Shown here one piece after another: positions 33,400 to 41,778 of a stretch of 64,000 nt of DNA. A model generated the notes under the pieces. That model was not told the DNA's origin, did not search any database, and saw only the letters and a program-made list of their open reading frames with translations. Both the position numbers and the translations under genes were made by a program. Each line of letters opens with the position of its first letter. Position 1 is the first letter of the stretch. The stretch is from assembly GCF_000246855.1 (NCBI RefSeq), contig NC_016609.1:434001-498000 (forward strand). Reading direction: 5' to 3'. The DNA is from Niastella koreensis GR20-10. Its GTDB lineage: Bacteria > Bacteroidota > Bacteroidia > Chitinophagales > Chitinophagaceae.

Positions 33400-34068
33400 T
33401 TATTTCACCAGCACTTTCAGCATTTCATCGGCCACCAGCGAATTGCCTTTATCGTTCAGGTGAACGCCGTCGGCAGTAAGAATGCCTTTCTCCCTGTTCT
33501 CGGGGTTGTTGGCCAGGTTATAGGCCAGGAAGGTCTTGCGCAGGTCAACCAGGGGGCAGTTGTTTTTTACGGCCACAGCGCGAACGATGTTCGCATACTT
33601 GTTCAGATCGCCATCCTGCTCATTAGAGAAATCGGTTTTTTCGCCGATCGTGGCAGGCGTGCAAAGGACCACTTTTATATTTTTTGCCTGCAGTTTTTTG
33701 ATGATGGCGTTGTAAAACTGTTCGAATTTAGGGGCATCGGTACCGGTGCCGCCTTTCTTATGCCATACGTCATTTACGCCTATCCAGATCACTACGGTGG
33801 TAGGGTTTTTCGACAGCACATCATCTTCCATGCGTAAATAAAGATCGTATACTTTATTACCGCCAATACCGGCGCCAATTAATTCATATTGATCTTTCTG
33901 GCCTTTTTGTGCAATCAGGTTGCCCAGCACTGTTATATACCCGGTTGGCGATACGCCGGCCGCTGTAATGGAATCGCCAAAGAAAACGATCTTTTGTTTT
34001 TGCTGCATACTGGTAAAGCTTACTAGTGTAATTGCGAGGAACAGGGAAACGTACAGAAGCAATCTCAT
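33400..34068 (-). CDS. Secreted SGNH/GDSL hydrolase
   Basis: 222 residues. Signal peptide (1-20). The four SGNH blocks are visible: block I FFGDSIT (Ser33), block II Gly in GIGGNKVYDLYLRM, block III Asn in WIGVNDVWH, and block V ADGVHLNDKGN (Asp and His). It is probably a periplasmic esterase or deacetylase for a lipid or sugar ester. Single minus-strand gene between the amidotransferase and the divergent ethanolamine permease; 145 bases separate the latter two starts. Confidence 0.9.
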   Translation of the reverse strand: MRLLLYVSLFLAITLVSFTSMQQKQKIVFFGDSITAAGVSPTGYITVLGNLIAQKGQKDQYELIGAGIGGNKVYDLYLRMEDDVLSKNPTTVVIWIGVNDVWHKKGGTGTDAPKFEQFYNAIIKKLQAKNIKVVLCTPATIGEKTDFSNEQDGDLNKYANIVRAVAVKNNCPLVDLRKTFLAYNLANNPENREKGILTADGVHLNDKGNSLVADEMLKVLVK

Positions 34069-34213
34069 AAATAATATATTTTGAAGAAGTAAAGAATACG
34101 AATGATAACCCCTGAATAAGGCAGCGAATCTATCACAAAAGTTTGTATTTTACGTAATATCTATGGTTGCTGCCTGAATTGCTTTCTGCTACTATCTTAT
34201 TAAAACTAATTGC

Positions 34214-35506
34214 ATGCATGGCAACCCTTCGTTAAAAAAAGTATTGAAACCAGTGCACCTGTGGGCGCTGGCGGTTGGTTTGGTTATCTCCGGCGAGTAT
34301 TTTGGCTGGAACCTGGGTTGGGATGTTGCCGGAACCGGCGGCTTTCTGATTGCCACGGTACTGGTGACTATTTTTTATGTAACATTTATCTTCAGTTTTA
34401 CCGAGTTAACGGCTGCTATACCCCATGCCGGCGGGCCCTTTGCCTATGCCTATAAGGCCTTAGGCCCCCTGGGGGGATTGATAGCTGCCTATGCTACCCT
34501 GGTGGAATTCTTACTGGCGCCACCGGCAGTAGCCTTTGCACTCGGCAGTTATGTACATTTTCTGGCGCCGGTCCTGCCGGTACTGGCGGTAGCCATTGGC
34601 AGTTTTGTAGTGTTTACCATTATAAACTTTTTAGGCATCAAGGAATCGGTGGTGTTTTCGCTCATTGTTACCATCCTGGCGGTTTGTGAATTGCTGCTGT
34701 TCATGGGCGTAGTGGCGCCCGGTTTTAAATGGGAAAATTTTAAACAGGATGCCATGCCGTTTGGCTGGAGCGGCGTTTTTGCCGCCTTGCCTTTTGCCAT
34801 CTGGTTTTACCTGGCTATTGAGGGCGTGGCCATGGTGGCCGAAGAAGTGAAGGACCCGCAACGTACCATTCCCCGCGGTTATATTTATGGTATTGTAACC
34901 CTGGTGCTGCTGGCTTTCGGGGTTATGTTCTTTACAGGCGGGGTTACCAACTGGCATACCCTTGCCCGCATCGATTATCCGTTGCCCGAAGCGATCAGCG
35001 CCGTGCTGGGAAAACAAAACGGCTGGACGAAGGTATTTGCAGGGATCGGGTTGTTTGGCCTGGTGGCTTCGTTTCATGGTGTTATCATCAGTTATTCCCG
35101 GCAGTTATACGCTGTGGCCCGCGATGGTTATTTACCCAAAATACTGGCAACGGTGAATTCAAAGCACCGGACCCCGAATGCAGCCATGGTAGCAGGTGGT
35201 TTGGTGGGGATTATTGCTTTATGCCTGTTCAATACCGGCGATGTTATTACATTGAGCGCCCTGGGCGCCGTGGTTATGTATATCATCAGCATGATCAGCC
35301 TGTTTGTTTTGCGCCGTAAACAACCACACCTGGAACGGCCTTTCAAAGTACCTTTGTATCCCTGGTTTCCCGGTATTGCTTTGATCCTGGCCATTGTTTG
35401 TCTGATAGCTATTGTTTGGTATAACCTGTTTTTAAGTGTTATATTCTTTGGGGCATTAGTTCTGTTAATGATACTGTTTGTGGTTTTCAGAAGATCAGGT
35501 TCTTAG
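34214..35506 (+). CDS. Ethanolamine permease (APC superfamily)
   Basis: 430 residues with about 12 hydrophobic helices. The start LWALAVGLVISGEYFGWNLG matches ethanolamine permeases (Eat/EutH-unrelated APC type), as does AIPHAGGPFAYAYKALGPLGG. It imports ethanolamine or a close amine at the inner membrane. The gene is followed in the same direction by eutB and eutC with short repeat-filled gaps, which strongly supports the substrate. No cobalamin riboswitch is recognisable in the 145-base leader. Confidence 0.88.
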   Translation: MHGNPSLKKVLKPVHLWALAVGLVISGEYFGWNLGWDVAGTGGFLIATVLVTIFYVTFIFSFTELTAAIPHAGGPFAYAYKALGPLGGLIAAYATLVEFLLAPPAVAFALGSYVHFLAPVLPVLAVAIGSFVVFTIINFLGIKESVVFSLIVTILAVCELLLFMGVVAPGFKWENFKQDAMPFGWSGVFAALPFAIWFYLAIEGVAMVAEEVKDPQRTIPRGYIYGIVTLVLLAFGVMFFTGGVTNWHTLARIDYPLPEAISAVLGKQNGWTKVFAGIGLFGLVASFHGVIISYSRQLYAVARDGYLPKILATVNSKHRTPNAAMVAGGLVGIIALCLFNTGDVITLSALGAVVMYIISMISLFVLRRKQPHLERPFKVPLYPWFPGIALILAIVCLIAIVWYNLFLSVIFFGALVLLMILFVVFRRSGS

Positions 35507-35586
35507 GTTATTAGGTTCGTAAGTTCTTAGGTGTTAACCTAAAAACTCAATAACCTATGAACTTAATAACTTTAACTTATAAATAC
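35507..35586. repeat. Word-repeat spacer between permease and eutB
   Basis: Forward GGTTATTAGGTTC / AAGTTCTTAGG words are followed by the inverted words AACCTAAAAACTC / AATAACCTATGAAC, centred on TTAGGTGTTAACCTAA. It can fold as an imperfect hairpin. An in-frame ATG at 35557 falls inside a repeat word, which is why the later start is preferred for eutB. Confidence 0.6.
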
Positions 35587-36966
35587 ATGAGTTACCGGTA
35601 TACCATACAGCACCATACATATACCTTCGACACAATAAAGGATTTGCTGGCAAAAGCAACTCCCTTTCGTTCGGGCGATGCGTTGGCAGGTGTGGCTGCT
35701 GCGGATTATAAAGAACGGGTGGCGGCGCAACTGGCGCTGGCTGATGTGCCGTTGAAAAACTTTCTACAGGAACCGGTGATTCCTTATGAGCAGGATGAAG
35801 TTACCCGGCTCATCATGGATTCACATAATACAACTGCTTTTGCACCTGTCGCTCATTTCACCACCGGTCAACTGCGCGACTGGTTGTTGAGCGATGCGGC
35901 TGACACTGCCACATTACAACAATTGGGGCCAGGATTGACGCCTGAAATGGTCGCGGCCGTGTCAAAACTAATGCGCAACCAGGACCTCATCAGCGTAGCC
36001 CGGAAGTGTGAGGTGGTGACCACCTTTCGCAATACCCTGGGATTAAAAGGCCGGTTATCTGTGCGGTTGCAACCCAATCATCCCACAGACGATCCCAAAG
36101 GCATTGCTGCCAGTATGGTGGACGGGTTATTGTATGGCAGTGGCGATGCCGTGATTGGCATAAACCCTGCTACCGATTCGCCCAACCATGTACTAACGCT
36201 GTTGCACATGCTGGATGCGGTCATCCAACAATTTAAGATCCCTACCCAGAGCTGTGTGTTGTGTCATGTTACCACTTCCTTACAACTGGTGCAGCAAAAA
36301 GCGCCGCTCGACCTCGTGTTCCAATCTATTGGCGGTACTGAGAAGACCAATAAGAGTTTTGGAGTGAACCTGGCTTTACTGCAGGACGCATATGAAGCGG
36401 CATTGTCGTTGCAACGGGGTACGTTGGGTAACCATGTCATGTATTTTGAAACGGGGCAGGGGAGTTCTTTATCGGCCAATGCGCATGAAGGCGTTGACCA
36501 GCAAACCTGTGAAGCAAGGGCCTATGCAGTGGCCAGGAAGTTCTCGCCCTTATTGGTTAATACCGTTGTTGGGTTTATTGGTCCGGAATATTTATTCGAT
36601 GGTAAACAGATCATCAGGGCGGCGCTGGAAGATCATTTTTGTGGTAAGCTGCTTGGCTTACCCATGGGTGTGGATGTTTGTTATACCAACCATGCCGAAG
36701 CCGATCAGGATGATATGGATAACCTGCTTACTTTACTGGGCGTTGCCGGTTGTAATTATATTATGGGCATTCCCGGCGCCGACGATATTATGTTGAATTA
36801 TCAGTCTACCTCTTTTCATGATGCGCTGTATGTACGAAAGGTGCTGGGCTTACGGCCTGCACCTGAGTTTGAGAACTGGTTATTAAAACAGGGGATTATC
36901 AATAAGGAAGGAGATTTGATTCCGGTAGGGAATCGACATGAATTGTTGCAGTTATTAGGTTCGTAA
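35587..36966 (+). CDS. eutB: Ethanolamine ammonia-lyase large subunit EutB
   Basis: 459 residues from the ATG at 35587, the usual EutB length. Adenosylcobalamin-dependent; with EutC it converts ethanolamine to acetaldehyde and ammonia. Marks include the N-terminal DTIKDLLAKATPFRSGDALAG, then the barrel segments LQPNHPTDDP, MVDGLLYGSGDAVIGINP, FQSIGGTEKTNKSFGV, YFETGQGSSLSANAHEGVDQ (substrate and cobalamin-side residues), PLLVNTVVGFIGPEYL and CNYIMGIPGADDIMLNYQ. Downstream eutC follows after a 74-base repeat-containing gap. No EutA reactivase or carboxysome-like shell genes are present. Confidence 0.97.
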   Translation: MSYRYTIQHHTYTFDTIKDLLAKATPFRSGDALAGVAAADYKERVAAQLALADVPLKNFLQEPVIPYEQDEVTRLIMDSHNTTAFAPVAHFTTGQLRDWLLSDAADTATLQQLGPGLTPEMVAAVSKLMRNQDLISVARKCEVVTTFRNTLGLKGRLSVRLQPNHPTDDPKGIAASMVDGLLYGSGDAVIGINPATDSPNHVLTLLHMLDAVIQQFKIPTQSCVLCHVTTSLQLVQQKAPLDLVFQSIGGTEKTNKSFGVNLALLQDAYEAALSLQRGTLGNHVMYFETGQGSSLSANAHEGVDQQTCEARAYAVARKFSPLLVNTVVGFIGPEYLFDGKQIIRAALEDHFCGKLLGLPMGVDVCYTNHAEADQDDMDNLLTLLGVAGCNYIMGIPGADDIMLNYQSTSFHDALYVRKVLGLRPAPEFENWLLKQGIINKEGDLIPVGNRHELLQLLGS

Positions 36967-37040
36967 GTTATTGAGTTCTTTGTTAAGGACTTTATGAACT
37001 AAATAACCTAAGAACTTAATAACCCAATAACCTAAAAACT
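36967..37040. repeat. Word-repeat spacer between eutB and eutC
   Basis: TTATTGAGTTC words on the left and inverted AATAACCTAAGAACTTAATAAC words on the right surround a GTTAAGGAC centre. Same word family as 35507-35586 and 39606-39719. Confidence 0.6.
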
Positions 37041-37811
37041 ATGGATGTTCAAAAAATAATAGTACAACCCGATGAATGGGCATCATTAAAGGAATTTACC
37101 GCTGCAAGAATTGCGTTGGGCAGAACCGGAACGGCTGAACCATTGCAATCGCTATTAGCGTTCCGGCTGGCACATGCCAATGCGCGGGACGCCGTGTATG
37201 CGGTGCTGAACCAGCCGGTGTTATTACAGGAACTGCAGGCATTACAACAGGCTTCTTTTACGTTGACAACCCAGGCTGCCAGCAGAAGCGAATACCTGCA
37301 ATACCCCGACCGGGGCCGGCGGCTGCATGCAAAAGCTATAGAACAATTAACGGAGTTCAACAGTACCGGTTATGATGTTTGTATCGTACTGGCCGATGGG
37401 TTATCCGCCACAGCTATTAATAACCACGCCATTCCGGTGTTGAAAATATTACTACCACTTTTTGCGAACGCCCGTTTATCGGTAGCGCCTGTTTGTATGG
37501 TACAGGAAGGCCGGGTGGCCATTGGCGATGAATGCGGCCATCTTTTACAGGCAGAACTGGTTGTTGTGCTTATTGGGGAACGCCCGGGTTTAAGTTCGCC
37601 CGATAGTTTAGGCGCCTACCTTACCTACCGGCCCGCACCGGGCTTAACCGATGAGTCGCGCAACTGTATCTCCAACATCAGACCGGAAGGATTGAATTAC
37701 CCCGCTGCTGCGGAAAAGATCTTCTTTCTAAGCAATGAATCGTTGACGCTGCGGTTATCGGGTGTAGCGTTGAAGGATAATGGAGGGGATATTACTGCAA
37801 TTTCAGTTTAA
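37041..37811 (+). CDS. eutC: Ethanolamine ammonia-lyase small subunit EutC
   Basis: 256 residues, standard length. The N-terminus ARIALGRTGTAEPLQSLLAF is the conserved EutC opening. CIVLADGLSATAIN is the cobalamin-binding Rossmann loop, VGEE-type RVAIGDECGHLL and VVVLIGERPGLSSPDSLGAY are core motifs, and RNCISNIRPEGLNY closes the domain. It binds the adenosylcobalamin lower face with EutB. The last 20 bases overlap, tail to tail, with the following minus-strand lipoprotein gene. Confidence 0.97.
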   Translation: MDVQKIIVQPDEWASLKEFTAARIALGRTGTAEPLQSLLAFRLAHANARDAVYAVLNQPVLLQELQALQQASFTLTTQAASRSEYLQYPDRGRRLHAKAIEQLTEFNSTGYDVCIVLADGLSATAINNHAIPVLKILLPLFANARLSVAPVCMVQEGRVAIGDECGHLLQAELVVVLIGERPGLSSPDSLGAYLTYRPAPGLTDESRNCISNIRPEGLNYPAAAEKIFFLSNESLTLRLSGVALKDNGGDITAISV

Positions 37812-38325
37812 ACGTACCATTTGAAATAACAGCAGAATCAGCATTGGGATCGGTGCTGTTCAGCAAATACAACTTTCCGGAAAACGTACCGCTTACTGTT
37901 GTAGCAGTGAGCTCATTGAATTTGATCTGGAAAGGATTGCCATCATCGTACCGGCTGGCGAAGATCTTATCAGGGTCCTGTGTGTTAGGGTTATATATAC
38001 CGGCCAAAAAGTAATCTGTTGTGGGATCTGTTTCTTTGTAGGTGGTGCCTGTTGCAACAGGAATGGACAATTGAATGGTAAAGCCTACCCCTTCAAAATT
38101 ATTTGCATCATTGGTGGCGTTGGCGGAAAAGGAATAATTAGTTACTCCATTGCCCACATCTTCTTTGTGAGCCAACAATTTATACTTGAATGTTTTATCT
38201 ACACTGCCTATTTTGCACTTGATAAAGTATTGCGATACATCTTCTTCCACACTGCTTTCTTTTCCACACGACGCTATCAATACTGCCAATAGCATGACAG
38301 GCCAGCTAACCAGGAATCTTTTCAT
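37792..38325 (-). CDS. Hypothetical lipoprotein
   Basis: 177 residues. Signal peptide with lipobox LLAVLIASCGK (Cys about 20). The mature part is beta-rich and Asn/Thr-rich (NYSFSANATNDANNFEG, TVSGTFSGKLYLLNS), resembling the many Bacteroidetes surface or periplasmic lipoproteins with a small beta-sandwich. No named family recognised. It converges on eutC with a 20-base overlap of coding ends. Confidence 0.75.
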   Translation of the reverse strand: MKRFLVSWPVMLLAVLIASCGKESSVEEDVSQYFIKCKIGSVDKTFKYKLLAHKEDVGNGVTNYSFSANATNDANNFEGVGFTIQLSIPVATGTTYKETDPTTDYFLAGIYNPNTQDPDKIFASRYDDGNPFQIKFNELTATTVSGTFSGKLYLLNSTDPNADSAVISNGTFKLKLQ

Positions 38326-38492
38326 ACCGGAACAGATTTAACCAAAAAAATTTGTTTTCGGGAATTTCCTATGAGGATACGGATGGGATAGGCAATTTTA
38401 ACGGTCTTTTAAGCATAAATATTGTGCCAACATTATATGTTACAGGAAATTGTAATTTAAGGGGCTGTATTGCCCTGAAACCTGAAACACAT

Positions 38493-39605
38493 TTACACCC
38501 CTGCCAGGAACTGACTATGAATGTAATCAACCACATTCACCATGCTGTTGGTTTGTTGAAAAACCTTCAGCTGGCGGTCGGCGCCGGTGCCTTCTTCCAT
38601 CAGTTTGGTGATGTAATTAATTGCATGGCGGCTGCCCAGTTCGTCCACCACATCATCAACAAAATCGAGCAGTTCATAAATCAGTACCCGGGTATTGATC
38701 TCTTCCTCCTTACCAAAGTCGATCAGTAAACCGTCGATGCCATAACGGCTGGCCCGCCATTTATTTTCGTTGATGAGGGCGCGTGAGTATTGAATGAAGT
38801 TCAGGTTTTGTAAACGCAGTTTATAGATCTTGGCGCAAATACCCTGGAACAGGGCGGCAATGGCGATAGTTTCCTGTACCGTTAACGGCACATCGCAGAT
38901 CCTGAATTCTACTGTATTGAAAAATGGGTGCACCCGAAGGTCCCACCAGATCTTTTTAGCATTGTCGATGCAGTTGGTTTTTACCAGCAGCTTTACAAAA
39001 TTGTCATAGTCTTCGATGGTATCGAAGGTTTCAGGGATACCTGTGCGGGGGAATTTGTCAAATACCTTTGTACGGTATGATTTGTAACCGGTATTTCTTC
39101 CTTCCCAGAAGGGCGAATTGGTACTAAGTGCATAGATGTGTGGTAAAAAGTACCGGGTTGAGTTGGCGATGTGGTTGGCCATTTCCCGGCTTTCCATGCC
39201 TACGTGTACATGCAGGCCGAAAATAAGATTGCTGCGGGCGGCATCCTGCAGAATATCCAGGATCTCCTTATACCGAACGTGATCGGTTATCAACTGGCTT
39301 TCCCAATGACTGAAGGGATGGGTGCCGGAGGCGCCTACCCAAAATCCCAGGTCGCCGGCTATATGGGAAATGGTGCGGCGCAGGTTGCTTACGTCTTTAA
39401 AAGCTTCATCAACATTGCGGCAAACATCGGTGCCTACCTCCACAACAGCCTGGTGCATTTCGGCTTTTACTTTGTCCCTGATTACCTTTTGCCCTTCGGT
39501 AACTATCCGTTGCTGGTGGCTCTTCAATTCCCGGCTAACCGGGTCAAGTACCATATATTCTTCTTCAATGCCAAGCGTAAATTGCGGTAAGTTGATATTT
39601 GCCAT
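38493..39605 (-). CDS. YbdK-type carboxylate-amine ligase (GCS2 family)
   Basis: 370 residues, normal length. FTLGIEEEYMVLDPVSREL and the SGTHPFSHWESQ, IFGLHVHVGM and LRVHPFFNTVEFRICD motifs define the GCS2/YbdK group, which uses a glutamine-synthetase-like fold to activate a carboxylate with ATP and join it to an amine. E. coli YbdK has weak glutamate-cysteine ligase activity; the natural substrates are unknown. It is followed on the chromosome by a RimK-like ATP-grasp gene in the same direction, with a repeat spacer between them. A candidate enzyme for glutamylating an amine such as ethanolamine. Confidence 0.9.
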   Translation of the reverse strand: MANINLPQFTLGIEEEYMVLDPVSRELKSHQQRIVTEGQKVIRDKVKAEMHQAVVEVGTDVCRNVDEAFKDVSNLRRTISHIAGDLGFWVGASGTHPFSHWESQLITDHVRYKEILDILQDAARSNLIFGLHVHVGMESREMANHIANSTRYFLPHIYALSTNSPFWEGRNTGYKSYRTKVFDKFPRTGIPETFDTIEDYDNFVKLLVKTNCIDNAKKIWWDLRVHPFFNTVEFRICDVPLTVQETIAIAALFQGICAKIYKLRLQNLNFIQYSRALINENKWRASRYGIDGLLIDFGKEEEINTRVLIYELLDFVDDVVDELGSRHAINYITKLMEEGTGADRQLKVFQQTNSMVNVVDYIHSQFLAGV

Positions 39606-39719
39606 TTCTTAGTTCTTTAGTTCATTAGTTTTTAAGTTATTTAGTTATTTTAAGCTCGCGACTGCTAATGAACTCAATAACTTACGAACTAAATAACTCA
39701 CAAACTTATTAACTCTTCT
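39606..39719. repeat. Inverted word-repeat spacer between the two ligase genes
   Basis: Left part is made of TTAGTTC / AAGTTATTTAG words; right part of the inverted GAACTCAATAAC / GAACTAAATAAC words, with GTTCATTAG pairing exactly to CTAATGAAC. The centre is AGCTCGCGACT. The array can fold as a long imperfect hairpin between two minus-strand genes. Confidence 0.65.
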
Positions 39720-40706
39720 TCATTCCTCTGCTTCTAATTTTTCCCCTGTAATTGTTCCAATAGGTTCTCTGTGTATACTTCGCCGGGTATATTCGCCCCA
39801 GGTCAGGTTATCTTTTCCGGGCTCGTGGCTGAGGGCTCTTTCAATGGCATAGGTAGCCGCTGTATCAACCACCCATTCAAAATTATCCTCACCCACACTT
39901 GGGCGGTCGGCATCGGGAACCGGGTTGCAAAAATCTATAGCATAGGGAACGCCATCCCGGATGGCCAGTTCAACCGTGTTAAAATCATAGCCCAGGTATT
40001 GATTAATGCGGCGCACCACTTCCTCCATTTGGTGCAGCCGGTCGGGCGATGGTTTGAAGTTGCTGTTGTAGCGCAGGTGATGGGGATTGCGTGGTTCGTA
40101 TGGCATGATGTGTACATATTTGCCACCAATGCAATAACAACGATAGTATTCTTCAAACACAATCTCTTCCTGCAGCAGCATTACCAGTTGCCCGGTTTCG
40201 CGGTGATTATGAAAGAACTCTTCTTTGTTATGCAGTTTGTATACATGCTTCCAGCCGCCGCCGGCAAAAGGTTTCATATATGCCGGAAAGCCAACGTATT
40301 CAAAGATTGTTGACCAGTCTAGTGGATACACCAGGTTGGCAAATGATTCGGAACTGGTATCGGGCGGCATTTCAAAGGAGGGCAGAATAACAGTCTTGGG
40401 TACAGGTATGCCTATGCGGGTGGCCAGGCAGTTGTTGAAGAATTTTTCATCAGCACTTCCCCGGAATGGGTTATTGATGACGGCGGTGCCGCAAATGGCC
40501 GTATTTTTAAGATAGGAGCGATAGAAAGGAACATCGTGTGAAATGCGGTCGAGGATCACATCATATTCAACAGCCGCACCCTGTATTACTTTGTCAATAT
40601 GAACAGGCTCTGCAATAACCCCGGGTGTATTCCGGCTGTTGACGCGTTCTATAAAAGCCAGCGGGAAGGTCCTTTCCTGGCCAAAAAGAATTCCTATCTT
40701 TTTCAT
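39720..40706 (-). CDS. RimK-like ATP-grasp ligase
   Basis: 328 residues. Starts KKIGILFGQERTFPLAFIERV. The ATP-grasp core shows YPAYMKP-like FPAYMKPFAGGGWKHVYKL (Lys plus glycine-rich loop), VMLLQEEIVFEEYYRCYCIG (hinge and strand) and the metal-binding end DFNTVELAIRDGVPYAIDFCNP (Glu and Asn ligands). Such enzymes add amino acids or amines to carboxylates via acyl-phosphate. It shares a divergent 114-base promoter region with an alpha/beta-hydrolase gene and precedes ybdK. Substrate unknown. Confidence 0.85.
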   Translation of the reverse strand: MKKIGILFGQERTFPLAFIERVNSRNTPGVIAEPVHIDKVIQGAAVEYDVILDRISHDVPFYRSYLKNTAICGTAVINNPFRGSADEKFFNNCLATRIGIPVPKTVILPSFEMPPDTSSESFANLVYPLDWSTIFEYVGFPAYMKPFAGGGWKHVYKLHNKEEFFHNHRETGQLVMLLQEEIVFEEYYRCYCIGGKYVHIMPYEPRNPHHLRYNSNFKPSPDRLHQMEEVVRRINQYLGYDFNTVELAIRDGVPYAIDFCNPVPDADRPSVGEDNFEWVVDTAATYAIERALSHEPGKDNLTWGEYTRRSIHREPIGTITGEKLEAEE

Positions 40707-40805
40707 ATCAAGCGCATTTAGATGATTTAGATGCTATTGCACCAACCTGGCTTCCAAATTTACAATTCCCTTTACATTTAACGTTCCACCTCAAACATAT
40801 TTACC

Positions 40806-40813
40806 TAATTTTG
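40806..40813 (+). promoter_or_regulatory. TAnnTTTG (-7) element in the divergent ligase/hydrolase promoter
   Basis: TAATTTTG matches fully and lies 7 bases before the ATG at 40821. No -33 element was found. Confidence 0.5.
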
Positions 40814-40820
40814 CCGCGCT

Positions 40821-41642
40821 ATGCAAACAGAAGTAAGTACGGGTATAATGGTAGAAACGATTGAATTGCCATCTGAAGCGCTCCAACGTACCATAACGAT
40901 CAACTTTTACGGTCCCACCAACCATTCCGGAAATGAGCCGATAGGTTTATTACTTATCAACGACGGTCAGGATGTTGAAGCCATGGGCTTTGATAAAATG
41001 ATTTCTTACTTGCTTCAAACAGAAGCTATTACACCAATGTTGTGTGTGGGGATCCATGCGGGGGAAGAAAGAATGCTGGAGTATGGCATGATCAGCAGCC
41101 CCGATTTTAAAGGCCGCGGCGCCAAAGCCGGGCTGTACCGCCAATTTATTATAGAAGAATTATTGCCCTATATTCATGCGCGTTATGCCCCCCTGACTTT
41201 TAATGAAACGGCATTTGCCGGTTTTTCATTGGGTGGCTTAAGTGCCCTGGACCTGGTTTGGAACCATCCTGACATCTTTTCCAAAGTAGGCGTATTCTCG
41301 GGTTCTCTCTGGTGGCGCTCCAAAGACAGGAAAGAAAAGGATTTTAGCGAAGCCAACGACCGGCTCATGCACCGCCAGATAAGACAGGGAAAATACCAGC
41401 CTGGCATGAAATTCTTTTTTCAATGCGGGGAACTGGATGAAACGGAAGACCGCAACGGTAATAAAGTGATCGACTCCATTGACGATACCATCGACGTCAT
41501 GCGCGAACTGATGGCCAAGGGCTGGCTCGAAGGAAAGAACATGCGTTACCTGCAATTGCCCGATGGCAAACACGATATCCGCTCCTGGGCCAAAGCCCTG
41601 CCTGTGTTTTTGAAGTGGGGATGGAGAAGAAAAAGTTCTTAG
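40821..41642 (+). CDS. Alpha/beta-hydrolase, esterase family (enterochelin esterase/COG2819-like)
   Basis: 273 residues, no signal peptide. Nucleophile elbow GFSLGG (Ser136) follows YIHARYAPLTFNETAFA. CGELDETEDRNGNKVID holds a plausible acid and PDGKHDIRSWAKALPVFL holds the catalytic His. The closest type is the Fes/IroE-like esterase group. In this neighbourhood of amide ligases it may release or hydrolyse a product or ester. Divergent from the ATP-grasp gene, ending at a strong terminator. Confidence 0.85.
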   Translation: MQTEVSTGIMVETIELPSEALQRTITINFYGPTNHSGNEPIGLLLINDGQDVEAMGFDKMISYLLQTEAITPMLCVGIHAGEERMLEYGMISSPDFKGRGAKAGLYRQFIIEELLPYIHARYAPLTFNETAFAGFSLGGLSALDLVWNHPDIFSKVGVFSGSLWWRSKDRKEKDFSEANDRLMHRQIRQGKYQPGMKFFFQCGELDETEDRNGNKVIDSIDDTIDVMRELMAKGWLEGKNMRYLQLPDGKHDIRSWAKALPVFLKWGWRRKSS

Positions 41643-41722
41643 TTCAAAGGTCTCAGTTCAAAGTTCACCGTTTACTCCTGCAAGTGCAACATTTGCTCCA
41701 ATAGGTTACTTGCCTGTTACAT

Positions 41723-41756
41723 AAAAAAAACGTCCCGCTTTTTAAGCGGGACGTTT
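41723..41756. terminator. Bidirectional intrinsic terminator
   Basis: A perfect 13-bp stem (41728-41740 with 41744-41756, core CGTCCCGCTT) has a 3-base loop and an A8 run at 41723-41730. On the minus strand this gives T8 after the stem, 23 bases after the lipoprotein stop. It separates two convergent genes. Confidence 0.92.
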
Positions 41757-41778
41757 CTATTTGTAATGTGTGAAACCA

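Noticed and set aside
34069-34213. Cobalamin riboswitch upstream of the ethanolamine operon
   Set aside because: The leader is short and lacks the B12-box-like conserved segment.
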